From Adhaeribacter_A terreus (GTDB lineage Bacteria; Bacteroidota; Bacteroidia; Cytophagales; Hymenobacteraceae), in NCBI RefSeq assembly GCF_042657365.1, contig NZ_JBHSKT010000003.1, forward strand, positions 451,686-515,685: 64,000 bases of DNA, written 5' to 3'. A program made the position numbers and the translations under genes. Below are positions 22,628 through 30,450 of the stretch, in pieces (the first letter of the stretch is position 1; each line of letters starts with the position of its first letter). The notes under the pieces were generated by a model, which saw only the letters and a program-made list of their open reading frames with translations, was not told the DNA's origin and did no database searches.

Positions 22628-23746
22628 ATGCAAAGCCTGCTGCTAAACGGAAAAGTTTTTTATTACGATGAAATTGCGGTGTATTCGTTTCGCAACAGTA
22701 TTCCGCTTAACGGTTATGAATCTAAAACGCTGGAACTTTGCCGCGACTGGCTGAACGGCGTGCAGGAATTTGCGATCCAGACTTCGGGTTCTACCGGAGC
22801 GCCTAAAGTAATTACCCTCACGCGCCAGCAACTCGAAGCCAGCGCAAAAGCAACCATAAAAGCGTTACAAGTTCAGAAAAATGACCGCGCACTGGTTTGT
22901 TTAAATGCTGAAACGGTAGGCGGCTTGATGTTGCTCGTACGCGGTTTCTTAGGCGAAATGCAGCTTACCATTATTGAACCGACCGCTAATCCGCTCGCCG
23001 TTCTATCTCCGGAAAGTTCGTTTGAATATGCATCTTTTGTACCCATGCAGATGCAGGAAATGTTAGTTTTCAGCCCTGATAGCATAGCGTTTTTTAACCG
23101 TATAAAAGCCATTTTAGTGGGCGGCGCACCGGTTTCTTATAATTTGCAGCAACAAATTTCGCAGCTTGCCGTGCCGGTTTATCATACGTATGGCATGACG
23201 GAAACCGCTTCGCACGTTGCGCTAAAACGATTAAATGGTCCGGAAGCTTCGCCTTATTTTAAAACCTTGCCCGGCGTAGAAATTTCAACCGATAACCGTA
23301 ATTGTTTGATCATTAAGGGTGCGCAGACCAATTTCGAAACGGTTACTACTAACGACCGCGTTAACATCATTGATCCTGAAACGTTTGAATGGCTCGGCCG
23401 CGCTGATTTCGTGATCAATTCCGGTGGGGTGAAAATTCAGGCTGAAAAAGTGGAAACGGTGCTGGAAACTGCTTTAGCGCAACTCGGAATTACCGCCAAC
23501 AGTTTTATAACTTCGGTGCCCGACGAAAAATTAGGCGAAAAAGTAGTGGCAGTGTTAGAACTCAATTTCCTGGATCAGGTTCGGGAAGCACAGCTGAAAG
23601 AAAAACTACAGAATCTCCTCTCCCGCTACGAAATTCCCAAAACCTTTCTTTACCTTCCTGAATTCAAAAAAACTGCTTCCGGAAAATTAGACCGTAACCA
23701 AACCCTGAAACTTGCTTTAGCTTTCAGCAAAAATGCCCGGTATTAA
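22628..23746 (+). CDS. menE: o-Succinylbenzoate-CoA ligase MenE (AMP-binding)
   Basis: A 372-residue adenylate-forming ligase. 'QTSGSTGAPKVITLTRQQLE' at residues ~51-70 is the P-loop for ATP, 'VPVYHTYGMTETASHVALK' is the A5-type motif, 'WLGRADFVINSGGVKIQ' is the A8 hinge and 'KKTASGKLDRNQTLKLAL' holds the C-terminal catalytic lysine. It is shorter than the usual ~450-480 residues because the N-terminal part before the P-loop is only about 50 residues, as in other Bacteroidota MenE proteins. The location after menB fits OSB-CoA formation. The start codon directly abuts the 7-bp tandem repeat; there is no Shine-Dalgarno sequence. Copy 18 of the dispersed element is inside. Confidence 0.9.
   Translation: MQSLLLNGKVFYYDEIAVYSFRNSIPLNGYESKTLELCRDWLNGVQEFAIQTSGSTGAPKVITLTRQQLEASAKATIKALQVQKNDRALVCLNAETVGGLMLLVRGFLGEMQLTIIEPTANPLAVLSPESSFEYASFVPMQMQEMLVFSPDSIAFFNRIKAILVGGAPVSYNLQQQISQLAVPVYHTYGMTETASHVALKRLNGPEASPYFKTLPGVEISTDNRNCLIIKGAQTNFETVTTNDRVNIIDPETFEWLGRADFVINSGGVKIQAEKVETVLETALAQLGITANSFITSVPDEKLGEKVVAVLELNFLDQVREAQLKEKLQNLLSRYEIPKTFLYLPEFKKTASGKLDRNQTLKLALAFSKNARY
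23064..23093 (-). repeat. Dispersed element, copy 18, inside menE
   Basis: The minus-strand core AAAACGCTATGCTATC deviates at the right end; spacer AGGGC and arm TGAAAACTA are intact. It encodes 'LVFSPDSIAFFN'. Confidence 0.7.
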
Positions 23747-23803
23747 AATTGGGTTACTTGGGAAATTTGTAGCTCTACCAGAAAATTTCAGAATAGCCAA
23801 ATC

Positions 23804-23833
23804 GAGTTTTTTGATCGAAAAGGATACCGTTTT
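23804..23833 (-). repeat. Dispersed element, copy 19
   Basis: The minus-strand core is AAAACGGTATCCTTTT, spacer CGATC, arm AAAAAACTC. First of three copies in the 504-base gap after menE. Confidence 0.85.
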
Positions 23834-23890
23834 TACTAACAGTCTCAATCTTTCAATTCCAGTTTTCAAATATAGTCACTCAATTTCAGT

Positions 23891-23935
23891 CACTCAACCG
23901 CGGTCACTCAACCGCGGTCTGTGGCGCACAGACCG
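23891..23935. repeat. Direct repeat plus perfect hairpin
   Basis: The 14-mer CACTCAACCGCGGT occurs twice in tandem (23891-23904, 23905-23918) and runs into a perfect 9-bp stem, CGGTCTGTG / CACAGACCG, with a 3-base GCG loop. No T tail follows. It may be a remnant of a small repeat element. The rest of 23747-24250 holds element copies 19-21 and no gene. Confidence 0.7.
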
Positions 23936-24018
23936 AAGCAGTACCTTTCCCGTTTTAAACCGCAATAAAACGGCTTTTCTATACAGTCGAAAGTAAAATT
24001 CTGCTTCAACATCAATCC

Positions 24019-24048
24019 AAAACGCTATCTTTTCAAGGCAGAAAACTC
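24019..24048 (+). repeat. Dispersed element, copy 20
   Basis: AAAACGCTATCTTTTC, spacer AAGGCA, arm GAAAACTC. Confidence 0.8.
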
Positions 24049-24136
24049 AAATCCCTTTCATTTCATTCTTCAATTTCCTCATGCTTCCATTCAATCATTT
24101 CAAATTCCTTCGCCCACTTTCGGACAAACGGCTGTA

Positions 24137-24166
24137 AAAACGGTATCGTTTCCGGACAAAAAAGTC
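24137..24166 (+). repeat. Dispersed element, copy 21
   Basis: AAAACGGTATCGTTTC, spacer CGGAC, arm AAAAAAGTC. It lies upstream of the M49 peptidase. Confidence 0.85.
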
Positions 24167-24250
24167 AGAAATTCAGGTAGTCTTTGTATAATAAATATCA
24201 AAGTGTTTCATTTGTATAGTTAATAGAATTCTTCTGACTTAAAACAAAAT

Positions 24251-26383
24251 ATGAAGTTCACTAAAAATTCTGCTTCCGCGCTAATAATTGCAGGTATGCT
24301 TTTAGCCGGTTGCACCAAAGCTACTGCTCCTACGGCGTCCGAAACCACAAGAGTAGGTAAAGATCTGCGCATCGACGCAGCCGATAAACCGGAATCCCGG
24401 ACAATTCAGATTGAAGAAGCATCTTTCGAATATATTGCTGACCAGTTTGCCGATCTGCGCGTTTTACGTTATCAGGTACCTGGTTTTGAGCAATTAGAGC
24501 CGCAACAGAAAGAAATGCTGTATTATTTATACGAAGCTGCTCTTTCGGGCCGCGATATTATTTACGACCAGAATTTCAAGCATAACCTGCGCATCCGCCG
24601 CACCTTAGATGCTATTGTAGAGAACTACAAAGGCGACCGCAATTCCGAAGATTTCAAGAAATTCATGACTTATACCAAACGGGTTTGGTTCTCGAACGGT
24701 ATTCACCACCACTATTCTACCAACAAGTTTTTACCGGAATTCAGCCAGGCTTATTTTGCTGAACTGGTAAAAAATTCTTCAAACGCGAAATTCCCGCTGA
24801 AACAAGGCGAAACCGCCGACCAACTGGTAAAAACGCTTACGCCGATCATGTTCGATCCGAAAATTGCTGCCAAACGCGTAAACCAGGCCTCCGGTCAGGA
24901 TCTTATCACGACTTCGGCCAACAATTTTTACGAAGGCGTAACGCAGAAAGAAGTGGAAGCTTTTTATGCGAAAAAAGAAAATAAAAACGATGCTACTCCG
25001 GTTTCGCACGGGCTGAACTCTAAACTGGTGAAAGAAGGCGGCGTCATAAAGGAAAAAGTATGGAAAGTAGGCGGCATGTACGATCCGGCTATCAGCAAAA
25101 TTGTTTACTGGCTGGAAAAAGCACATGCTGTTGCAACCGATGAAGCTCAGAAAAAATCGCTGGCGCTGCTGATCCAGTATTACAAAACCGGCGACCTGAA
25201 AACCTGGGACGATTACAACATTGCCTGGGTGAACGATGTGAATTCGCCGATAGATGTGGTAAACGGTTTTATTGAAGTTTACGGCGACCCGCTGGGCATG
25301 CGTGCTTCTTACGAATCGGTGGTTTCTTTCAAAGACATGGAAGCAACCAAACGCATTAAAGCCATCGGCGATCAGGCACAGTGGTTCGAAGATAACTCGA
25401 CTTTACTGCCGCAGCACAAAAAGAAGAACGTGAAAGGCATTACTGCCAAAGTTATTACCGTAGTAGTAGAAGCCGGTGATGCCGCTCCAACCACACCTAT
25501 TGGTATTAACCTGCCAAACGCCAACTGGATCCGGAAAGATCACGGTTCTAAATCGGTTAACTTAGGCAACATTGTAAATGCTTATAACCAGGCTGCTTCT
25601 AAAGGAAGTGCGCTGAATGAGTTTGCCTGGAGCCCGGAAGAAGTTGAACGCGCTAAAAAATATAGCGGCCTGGCCGGCGATCTGCACACCGATATGCACG
25701 AAGTTATCGGTCACGCTTCCGGACAAATTAACGCTGGTGTTGGCACGCCAAAACAAACGCTGAAAAGCTACGCATCTTCCATTGAAGAAGGTCGCGCCGA
25801 TTTAGTTGCTTTATATTACGTAATGGACCAGAAACTGGTGGATATTGGCGTAATGCCGAATCTGGAAGTTGGTAAAACCGAATACGATGGCTATATCCGC
25901 AACGGTATGATGACGCAGTTATCGCGTTTGGCACCGGGCGAAGATGTGGAAGAAGCGCACATGCGTAACCGCCAGATGATCGCCAAATGGGCTTTCGAAA
26001 TGGGTAAAAAAGATAACGTAATCGAAAAGAAAACCCGCGATGGCAAAACCTATTTCGTAATTAACGACTACAACAAACTGCGCACAATTTTCGGAGAACA
26101 GCTGAAAGAACTGCAACGCGTAACTTCCGAAGGCGATTACAAACGTGCCGAATACCTGATCGAAACGTACGGCGTAAAAGTAGATCCGGAACTGCACAAA
26201 GAAGTATTGGCCCGTTACGAAAAACTGAACATTCCGCCTTATTCCGGTTTCATTCAGCCTAAATTAACGCCGGTTATGCAGAACGGTAAAATGGTAGATG
26301 TTAAAATCGAATATCCTGCCGATTTCACGCAGCAAATGATCGAGTTTGGTAAAAACTACTCGCACCTGCCAAACGTGAACTAA
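24251..26383 (+). CDS. Dipeptidyl peptidase III-like metallopeptidase (family M49), lipoprotein
   Basis: A 710-residue predicted lipoprotein: signal peptide with lipobox LLAGC (Cys about residue 21), so it is probably anchored in the envelope. The zinc site is 'MHEVIGHASGQ' (H-E-x-x-G-H at about residue 483) and 'SSIEEGRADLVALYY' (E-E-x-R-A-D at about residue 512). These two motifs define M49, which removes dipeptides from the N-terminus of short peptides. Related Bacteroidota proteins are often mislabelled as dihydrofolate reductase; nothing here supports that name. Length matches cytosolic DPP III plus a signal. It is monocistronic, and its stop codon is embedded in element copy 22, followed by a strong terminator. 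Confidence 0.92.
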   Translation: MKFTKNSASALIIAGMLLAGCTKATAPTASETTRVGKDLRIDAADKPESRTIQIEEASFEYIADQFADLRVLRYQVPGFEQLEPQQKEMLYYLYEAALSGRDIIYDQNFKHNLRIRRTLDAIVENYKGDRNSEDFKKFMTYTKRVWFSNGIHHHYSTNKFLPEFSQAYFAELVKNSSNAKFPLKQGETADQLVKTLTPIMFDPKIAAKRVNQASGQDLITTSANNFYEGVTQKEVEAFYAKKENKNDATPVSHGLNSKLVKEGGVIKEKVWKVGGMYDPAISKIVYWLEKAHAVATDEAQKKSLALLIQYYKTGDLKTWDDYNIAWVNDVNSPIDVVNGFIEVYGDPLGMRASYESVVSFKDMEATKRIKAIGDQAQWFEDNSTLLPQHKKKNVKGITAKVITVVVEAGDAAPTTPIGINLPNANWIRKDHGSKSVNLGNIVNAYNQAASKGSALNEFAWSPEEVERAKKYSGLAGDLHTDMHEVIGHASGQINAGVGTPKQTLKSYASSIEEGRADLVALYYVMDQKLVDIGVMPNLEVGKTEYDGYIRNGMMTQLSRLAPGEDVEEAHMRNRQMIAKWAFEMGKKDNVIEKKTRDGKTYFVINDYNKLRTIFGEQLKELQRVTSEGDYKRAEYLIETYGVKVDPELHKEVLARYEKLNIPPYSGFIQPKLTPVMQNGKMVDVKIEYPADFTQQMIEFGKNYSHLPNVN

Positions 26384-26411
26384 AAACGGTAGCTTTTTAA
26401 GCACTAAAACT
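26383..26411 (+). repeat. Dispersed element, copy 22, starting in the M49 stop codon
   Basis: AAAACGGTAGCTTTTT, spacer AAGCAC, arm TAAAACTA. The last base of the stop TAA is its first base. Confidence 0.8.
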
Positions 26412-26449
26412 AAAGCCCCGGAAGAATTTATCTTCCGGGGCTTTTTTAT
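26412..26449 (+). terminator. Terminator of the M49 peptidase gene
   Basis: Stem AAGCCCCGGAAGA / TCTTCCGGGGCTT and a T run. Confidence 0.9.
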
Positions 26450-26946
26450 TTCGTAGCACTCTGAATTTCTTTCTAACCAGTACCAAAGCATTTATAATGT
26501 ATCTTTTTTATTTAAAACTGTCCGCCAGAATGTTGATATCCTCCAAATTCTAATTCAACATTATATGTTACTGAAATTTAATATTCATTTAATACAATAC
26601 TCATCTAAGTGAAGTAATTTTGAACAAATTAATTACGGTAATGGAAGGTTAACAATAAAATACCGGAGCAGACCAAATTTTGTCTATAAAAGCTTGATAT
26701 TTAAAGAACAAAATTTTAATTTAAACCAAAATTCAGGAATTTCAATTTCTGTAAATACACTAAATCGGTGCTTTTACTCCGGGATTTATGCTATTGGCGT
26801 AAAAAATTTCCTGGTAAAATATAAAATAGCAACCTTTGCATGTGTAAAGTTTACGATTAAACCACGAACACCTGAATTGTTCTGAACCGATCTGCTGCTC
26901 TTTACTACTTTGAAAATGGATCTTAAAACTTTTGAATTTGTCGTGT
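26450..26946. other. Intergenic region without recognised features
   Basis: About 500 AT-rich bases between the M49 terminator and the STAS gene. Short open frames here (for example 26694-26885) start in low-complexity AT sequence and show no family resemblance. I see no RNA gene, no dispersed element and no strong hairpin; it presumably holds the STAS promoter. Confidence 0.5.
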
Positions 26947-27288
26947 ATGGATATCAAGACCCAAAATCAAGCGGAAGTAAGCATCGTAAAATTAAGCGGC
27001 GAATTAGATGCCAGTAACGCTGTACTGGTAGATCACGAATTGGTGCGCCTTACGCAAAAGAAACCAAAACAGATCTGGATAGATGGCTCCGAGATCAGCT
27101 ATATTTCGTCCGCTGGCCTGGGCGTATTTCTTTCGCATTTAAATAACTTTAAACTTTTAAACATAAACCTGCTTTTCTTCGGCCTGAACGCTAAGATCAG
27201 AAACGTATTTACCATTCTGGGCTTAGACGAACTGGTACGCATTGTGCCAAATTTAGAATCTGCCCTCGATCAGTACGCACAAGCTTAA
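26947..27288 (+). CDS. STAS-domain protein (anti-sigma factor antagonist-like)
   Basis: A 113-residue single STAS domain. The ATG at 26947 is preferred over an upstream TTG. The domain reads 'VSIVKLSGELDASNAVLVDH', 'KQIWIDGSEISYISSAGLGV' and 'NLLFFGLNAKIRNVFTILGL', the SpoIIAA/RsbV pattern. In these proteins a serine in the 'D-x-S-x-(I/V)-x-(Y/F)-I-(S/D)-S-x-G-L' segment is phosphorylated by an anti-sigma kinase, and 'ISSAGLG' supplies a candidate serine. No kinase or sigma gene is adjacent, so the partner is unknown. Confidence 0.85.
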   Translation: MDIKTQNQAEVSIVKLSGELDASNAVLVDHELVRLTQKKPKQIWIDGSEISYISSAGLGVFLSHLNNFKLLNINLLFFGLNAKIRNVFTILGLDELVRIVPNLESALDQYAQA

Positions 27289-27303
27289 TAGTTTTTCAGC
27301 GAA

Positions 27304-27333
27304 AAAACGCTATGCTTTTCAGCTTAAAAAGTA
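27304..27333 (+). repeat. Dispersed element, copy 23
   Basis: AAAACGCTATGCTTTT, spacer CAGCTT, arm AAAAAGTA. It lies downstream of the STAS gene. Confidence 0.85.
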
Positions 27334-27403
27334 AGGTTAATTACTCATCTAAATTTTAAACCTGTAACTGCTGCCTTCCGGTTATGTGTGCGTTTAATAA
27401 AAT

Positions 27404-27441
27404 AAAAAAAGCTGTTCCAAATTAACGGAACAGCTTTTTTT
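27404..27441. terminator. Bidirectional terminator between the STAS gene and cphA
   Basis: Stem AAGCTGTTCC / GGAACAGCTT with A and T runs on either side. Confidence 0.85.
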
Positions 27442-27458
27442 TGTGTTAAAATGAAGCT

Positions 27459-30086
27459 TTAATCTACCAGCACCCGCCGGTCCTGAATCGTTTTAAAATT
27501 CTCTACCATTTTCACGGCTTCGCTTACATCGTCCGTAAATATTGAAATGAATGAGCCGCGGCGGGCATGTTCCAGACTGAAAGCAATAGCGCGCATTTCA
27601 TTATCAATTTCGATCACTTTTTTGTTCGGATCAACGCTGAAAATGCCTTCTTTCAGCAAGCCGTTTATTTCTTCGCCGCTTCGCCCCCGCAGGTCGCGAT
27701 CCTGACGGATAATGATCTCATCGAAAAGTTGTGCTGCCAGTTTACCAAGTTCACGGGTATCTTCGTCGCGCCGGTCTCCTATGCCGGAAATAACCCCAAT
27801 CTTCTTATTGGCGTCCGTCCGTTTCAAAAATTCGCCAACAGCCTGTAAACCAGCAACGTTATGCGCATAATCTACCAACACTTCAAACGTAGGGAACTGG
27901 AATAAATTCATGCGGCCCGGCGTTTTAGTGGAAGATGGAATAAAGGTGCGCAAAGCCATTTTTATATCATCTATGCCGAACTTATTTACATAACCCGCCA
28001 GCACGGCTGCCAGCACGTTCTGAATATTGAAAGTAGCGCGACCGCCAAAAGTAAGCGGAATATCCGCAGCGCGGTCTATCCGGATCTTGTAGGTGTTTTT
28101 ATAAATACTGATGTAACCATTCTCATAAACGGCAGCTAGACCACCTTTGGCAATATGGCGTAATATCCGCGGGTTCACTTCATCCATACTGAAAAAGGCA
28201 ACTTTGCATTCCAGGTCTTCGGCCATTTTATAAGTATAATCATCATCGGCGTTCAGAATGGCGTAACCATCTTTGTGAACCGTGCGTGGAATTACAGATT
28301 TTACCAGCGCCATTTCCTCTACCGAATTGATACCGCCTAACCCCAGGTGATCGGAAGCCACATTGGTTACAATACCCACGTCGCAGGTCCGGAAACCGAG
28401 CCCGGAGCGCAGCATACCGCCGCGGGCGCATTCCAGCACCGCAAAATTTACACTCGGGTCGCGGAGCACAAATTCTGTACTTTTAGGGCCGGTAGTATCG
28501 CCTTTCACCAAACGCTTTTCCTGTATGTAAATACCATCGGTAGTGGTAAAACCAACCCGGAAACCCATGTATTTTACCATGTGCGCAATTAAACGGGAAG
28601 TGGTAGTTTTACCATTAGTACCGGTTATAGCTACAATCGGAATACTTGGTTTGCTGCCTGCCGGGAATAGCATATCAATAACCGGTTCGGCCACATTACG
28701 CGCTAACCCCTCGGTAGGCGAAATATGCATCCGGAAACCAGGCGCGGCATTCACTTCTATAACGGCACCGCCGGCTTCGTCTAAAGGTATGGCAATGTCC
28801 GAAGTCATCACGTCGATGCCGCAAATGTTCAGGCCAACAATTCCGGCAATGCGTTCGGCCATTAAAATGTTGTATTCATCGCAAAGGTCGGTTACATCGG
28901 TAGCCGTTCCACCGGTACTCAGGTTGGCCGTGGTCTTCAGATACAGCACTTCATCCTTTGCAAGCACACTTTCCAGCGTCAGGTTTTTATTTTCCAGAAT
29001 GGTGTAAGTATCCTTATCTAAGTGTATCTGGGTCAGCTCCTTTTCGTGGCCAATGCCGCGGCGCGGATCTTTGTTTACTTCATCTATCAGCTCTTTGATC
29101 GTGGACTTTCCGTCGCCGGTAATAGCGGCCGGTGTGCGTTTGGCAGCAGCTACAAATTTGCCGTTTATAACCAGCATGCGGTAATCGAAGCCTTTAATGT
29201 ATTTTTCTACAATCACGGCATCAGAAATTTTCTTTGCTTCATGAAAACCGGAGACCACATCTTTCCAATGGGTAACGTTAATGCTGGCGCCTTTTCCCTG
29301 GTTTCCATCTAAAGGCTTTGTTACCAACGGATAACCAATTTCTTCAACCGCTTCTTTCAATTCTTCTTCGGTATGAATAATTACGCCTTTCGGAACCGGA
29401 ACACCTGCACTATCAAGCATGCGTTTGGTCAGGTCCTTATCGCCGGCAATGGCCACGGCAAATTCGCCGGTGCTGCAGGTCATGGTGCCTTTTATGCGCT
29501 TTTGGTTTACGCCGTAACCAAGTTGAATAATAGAAGTATCGGGAACGGTCAAGTATGGAATTCCACGACTAACAGCTTCGTCTACAATAGATTGCGTACT
29601 CGGCCCGAAGTGCTCCGATTCCCGGATCTCGTGCAATTCATGAATATCCAGGCTTACATCGTAGTCTTCATCTTTATAAAGGGCTTCGGTAATGCGCATG
29701 GCCGCTTTAGCAGCGTATTCTCCGGCCCGTTCTTCCTGGTAAGAAAAAATTACGGTATATATGCCATGAATATCGGTTTTACACGAACGGCCGAAACCAC
29801 TGTCCATACCGGCCATGGTTTGTAGTTCCAGGGCCACGTGCTGAATTACTTTGCTGAAATCGGTGCCTTCGCGTACTTTTTTAAAGAAACCTCCTACCAT
29901 TTCCTCGCTGGAGCGGTGCTTATACATGGCCGGAAACCAGGCTTCGAGGCGGTCGGCAAATCCAGGAATTTCGTTGGTTTTTACGTCTGCTAATTCCTCC
30001 AGATCAACTTTCAGAACAATGATTTTTGGGTGTTTAACCGACCAGTAGTTCGGTCCGCGCATAATGCGCAATTCTGCAACTTTCAT
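27459..30086 (-). CDS. cphA: Cyanophycin synthetase CphA
   Basis: An 875-residue three-domain ligase that builds cyanophycin, a poly-aspartate backbone with arginine on each side chain. Residues ~1-160 are the N-terminal domain. The ATP-grasp domain (~205-470) contains 'YPLVTKPLDGNQGKGASINV' and 'AVIEVNAAPGFRMH'. The Mur-ligase-like domain has its P-loop 'IPIVAITGTNGKTTTSRLIA' at about residues 483-502 and ends 'PGRMNLFQFPTFEVLVDYAH...'. Both catalytic domains are complete, as in CphA1-type enzymes. It is transcribed alone. The degradation genes (cyanophycinase and isoaspartyl peptidase) lie about 27 kb away at 56692-58657. Confidence 0.95.
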   Translation of the reverse strand: MKVAELRIMRGPNYWSVKHPKIIVLKVDLEELADVKTNEIPGFADRLEAWFPAMYKHRSSEEMVGGFFKKVREGTDFSKVIQHVALELQTMAGMDSGFGRSCKTDIHGIYTVIFSYQEERAGEYAAKAAMRITEALYKDEDYDVSLDIHELHEIRESEHFGPSTQSIVDEAVSRGIPYLTVPDTSIIQLGYGVNQKRIKGTMTCSTGEFAVAIAGDKDLTKRMLDSAGVPVPKGVIIHTEEELKEAVEEIGYPLVTKPLDGNQGKGASINVTHWKDVVSGFHEAKKISDAVIVEKYIKGFDYRMLVINGKFVAAAKRTPAAITGDGKSTIKELIDEVNKDPRRGIGHEKELTQIHLDKDTYTILENKNLTLESVLAKDEVLYLKTTANLSTGGTATDVTDLCDEYNILMAERIAGIVGLNICGIDVMTSDIAIPLDEAGGAVIEVNAAPGFRMHISPTEGLARNVAEPVIDMLFPAGSKPSIPIVAITGTNGKTTTSRLIAHMVKYMGFRVGFTTTDGIYIQEKRLVKGDTTGPKSTEFVLRDPSVNFAVLECARGGMLRSGLGFRTCDVGIVTNVASDHLGLGGINSVEEMALVKSVIPRTVHKDGYAILNADDDYTYKMAEDLECKVAFFSMDEVNPRILRHIAKGGLAAVYENGYISIYKNTYKIRIDRAADIPLTFGGRATFNIQNVLAAVLAGYVNKFGIDDIKMALRTFIPSSTKTPGRMNLFQFPTFEVLVDYAHNVAGLQAVGEFLKRTDANKKIGVISGIGDRRDEDTRELGKLAAQLFDEIIIRQDRDLRGRSGEEINGLLKEGIFSVDPNKKVIEIDNEMRAIAFSLEHARRGSFISIFTDDVSEAVKMVENFKTIQDRRVLVD

Positions 30087-30177
30087 GAAAGAGCGTTATG
30101 TAGAGTTTTTTTAAGATGTGTAGCGTTAGTAGCGTTTACTGCACCGCCGTACGGCAGTCCGGTAATCCGGGTTACAG

Positions 30178-30205
30178 GTTTTTGGGTCAAAAAAGATAGC
30201 GTTTT
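30178..30205 (-). repeat. Dispersed element, copy 24
   Basis: The minus-strand core is AAAACGCTATCTTTTT, then TGACCC and AAAAACC. It lies in the 364-base gap between the divergent cphA and pyrG genes. Confidence 0.75.
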
Positions 30206-30359
30206 CGGGTAATAGAAGCATTGTTGATCAGTGTCAGATCAATAGGCGGCCTTTCTTTTTGGGTGGAAATTCTGGTAGAACTCAATAATGCCTATACGCA
30301 ATAACCGGGGCATTTAGTTATACTTATTTCTTTCGGGCTGAATTTGCGGAACCGCAGAA

Positions 30360-30390
30360 AAAACGGTATGCTTTGTGAAGAAAAAAGTAT
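30360..30390 (+). repeat. Dispersed element, copy 25, upstream of pyrG
   Basis: AAAACGGTATGCTTTG, spacer TGAAG, arm AAAAAAGTA. It ends about 27 bases before the pyrG -7 box. Nothing else is seen in 30087-30356. Confidence 0.8.
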
Positions 30391-30416
30391 TTCCGGGGAT
30401 TTTCCAATATAAACGT

Positions 30417-30424
30417 TACCTTTG
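30417..30424 (+). promoter_or_regulatory. Candidate -7 box of pyrG
   Basis: TACCTTTG fits TAnnTTTG and lies 26 bases before the GTG start. A good -33 TTG is not present at 19-21 bases. Confidence 0.4.
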
Positions 30425-30450
30425 CAGTCCATAAGACAAACAGCAAACTT

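Noticed and set aside
22260..22646. Open frames on both strands across the menB end and the 7-bp tandem repeat
   Set aside because: Their 'QQPTTNN' and 'LLVVGCW' sequence is the repeat translated; not a gene.
23733..23996. Open frame after menE
   Set aside because: It overlaps the menE end and runs through element copy 19 and the 14-mer repeat; it lacks protein character.
24251..26383. Dihydrofolate reductase, a label often seen on relatives of this protein
   Set aside because: H-E-x-x-G-H and E-E-x-R-A-D motifs and the 710-residue length identify peptidase family M49.
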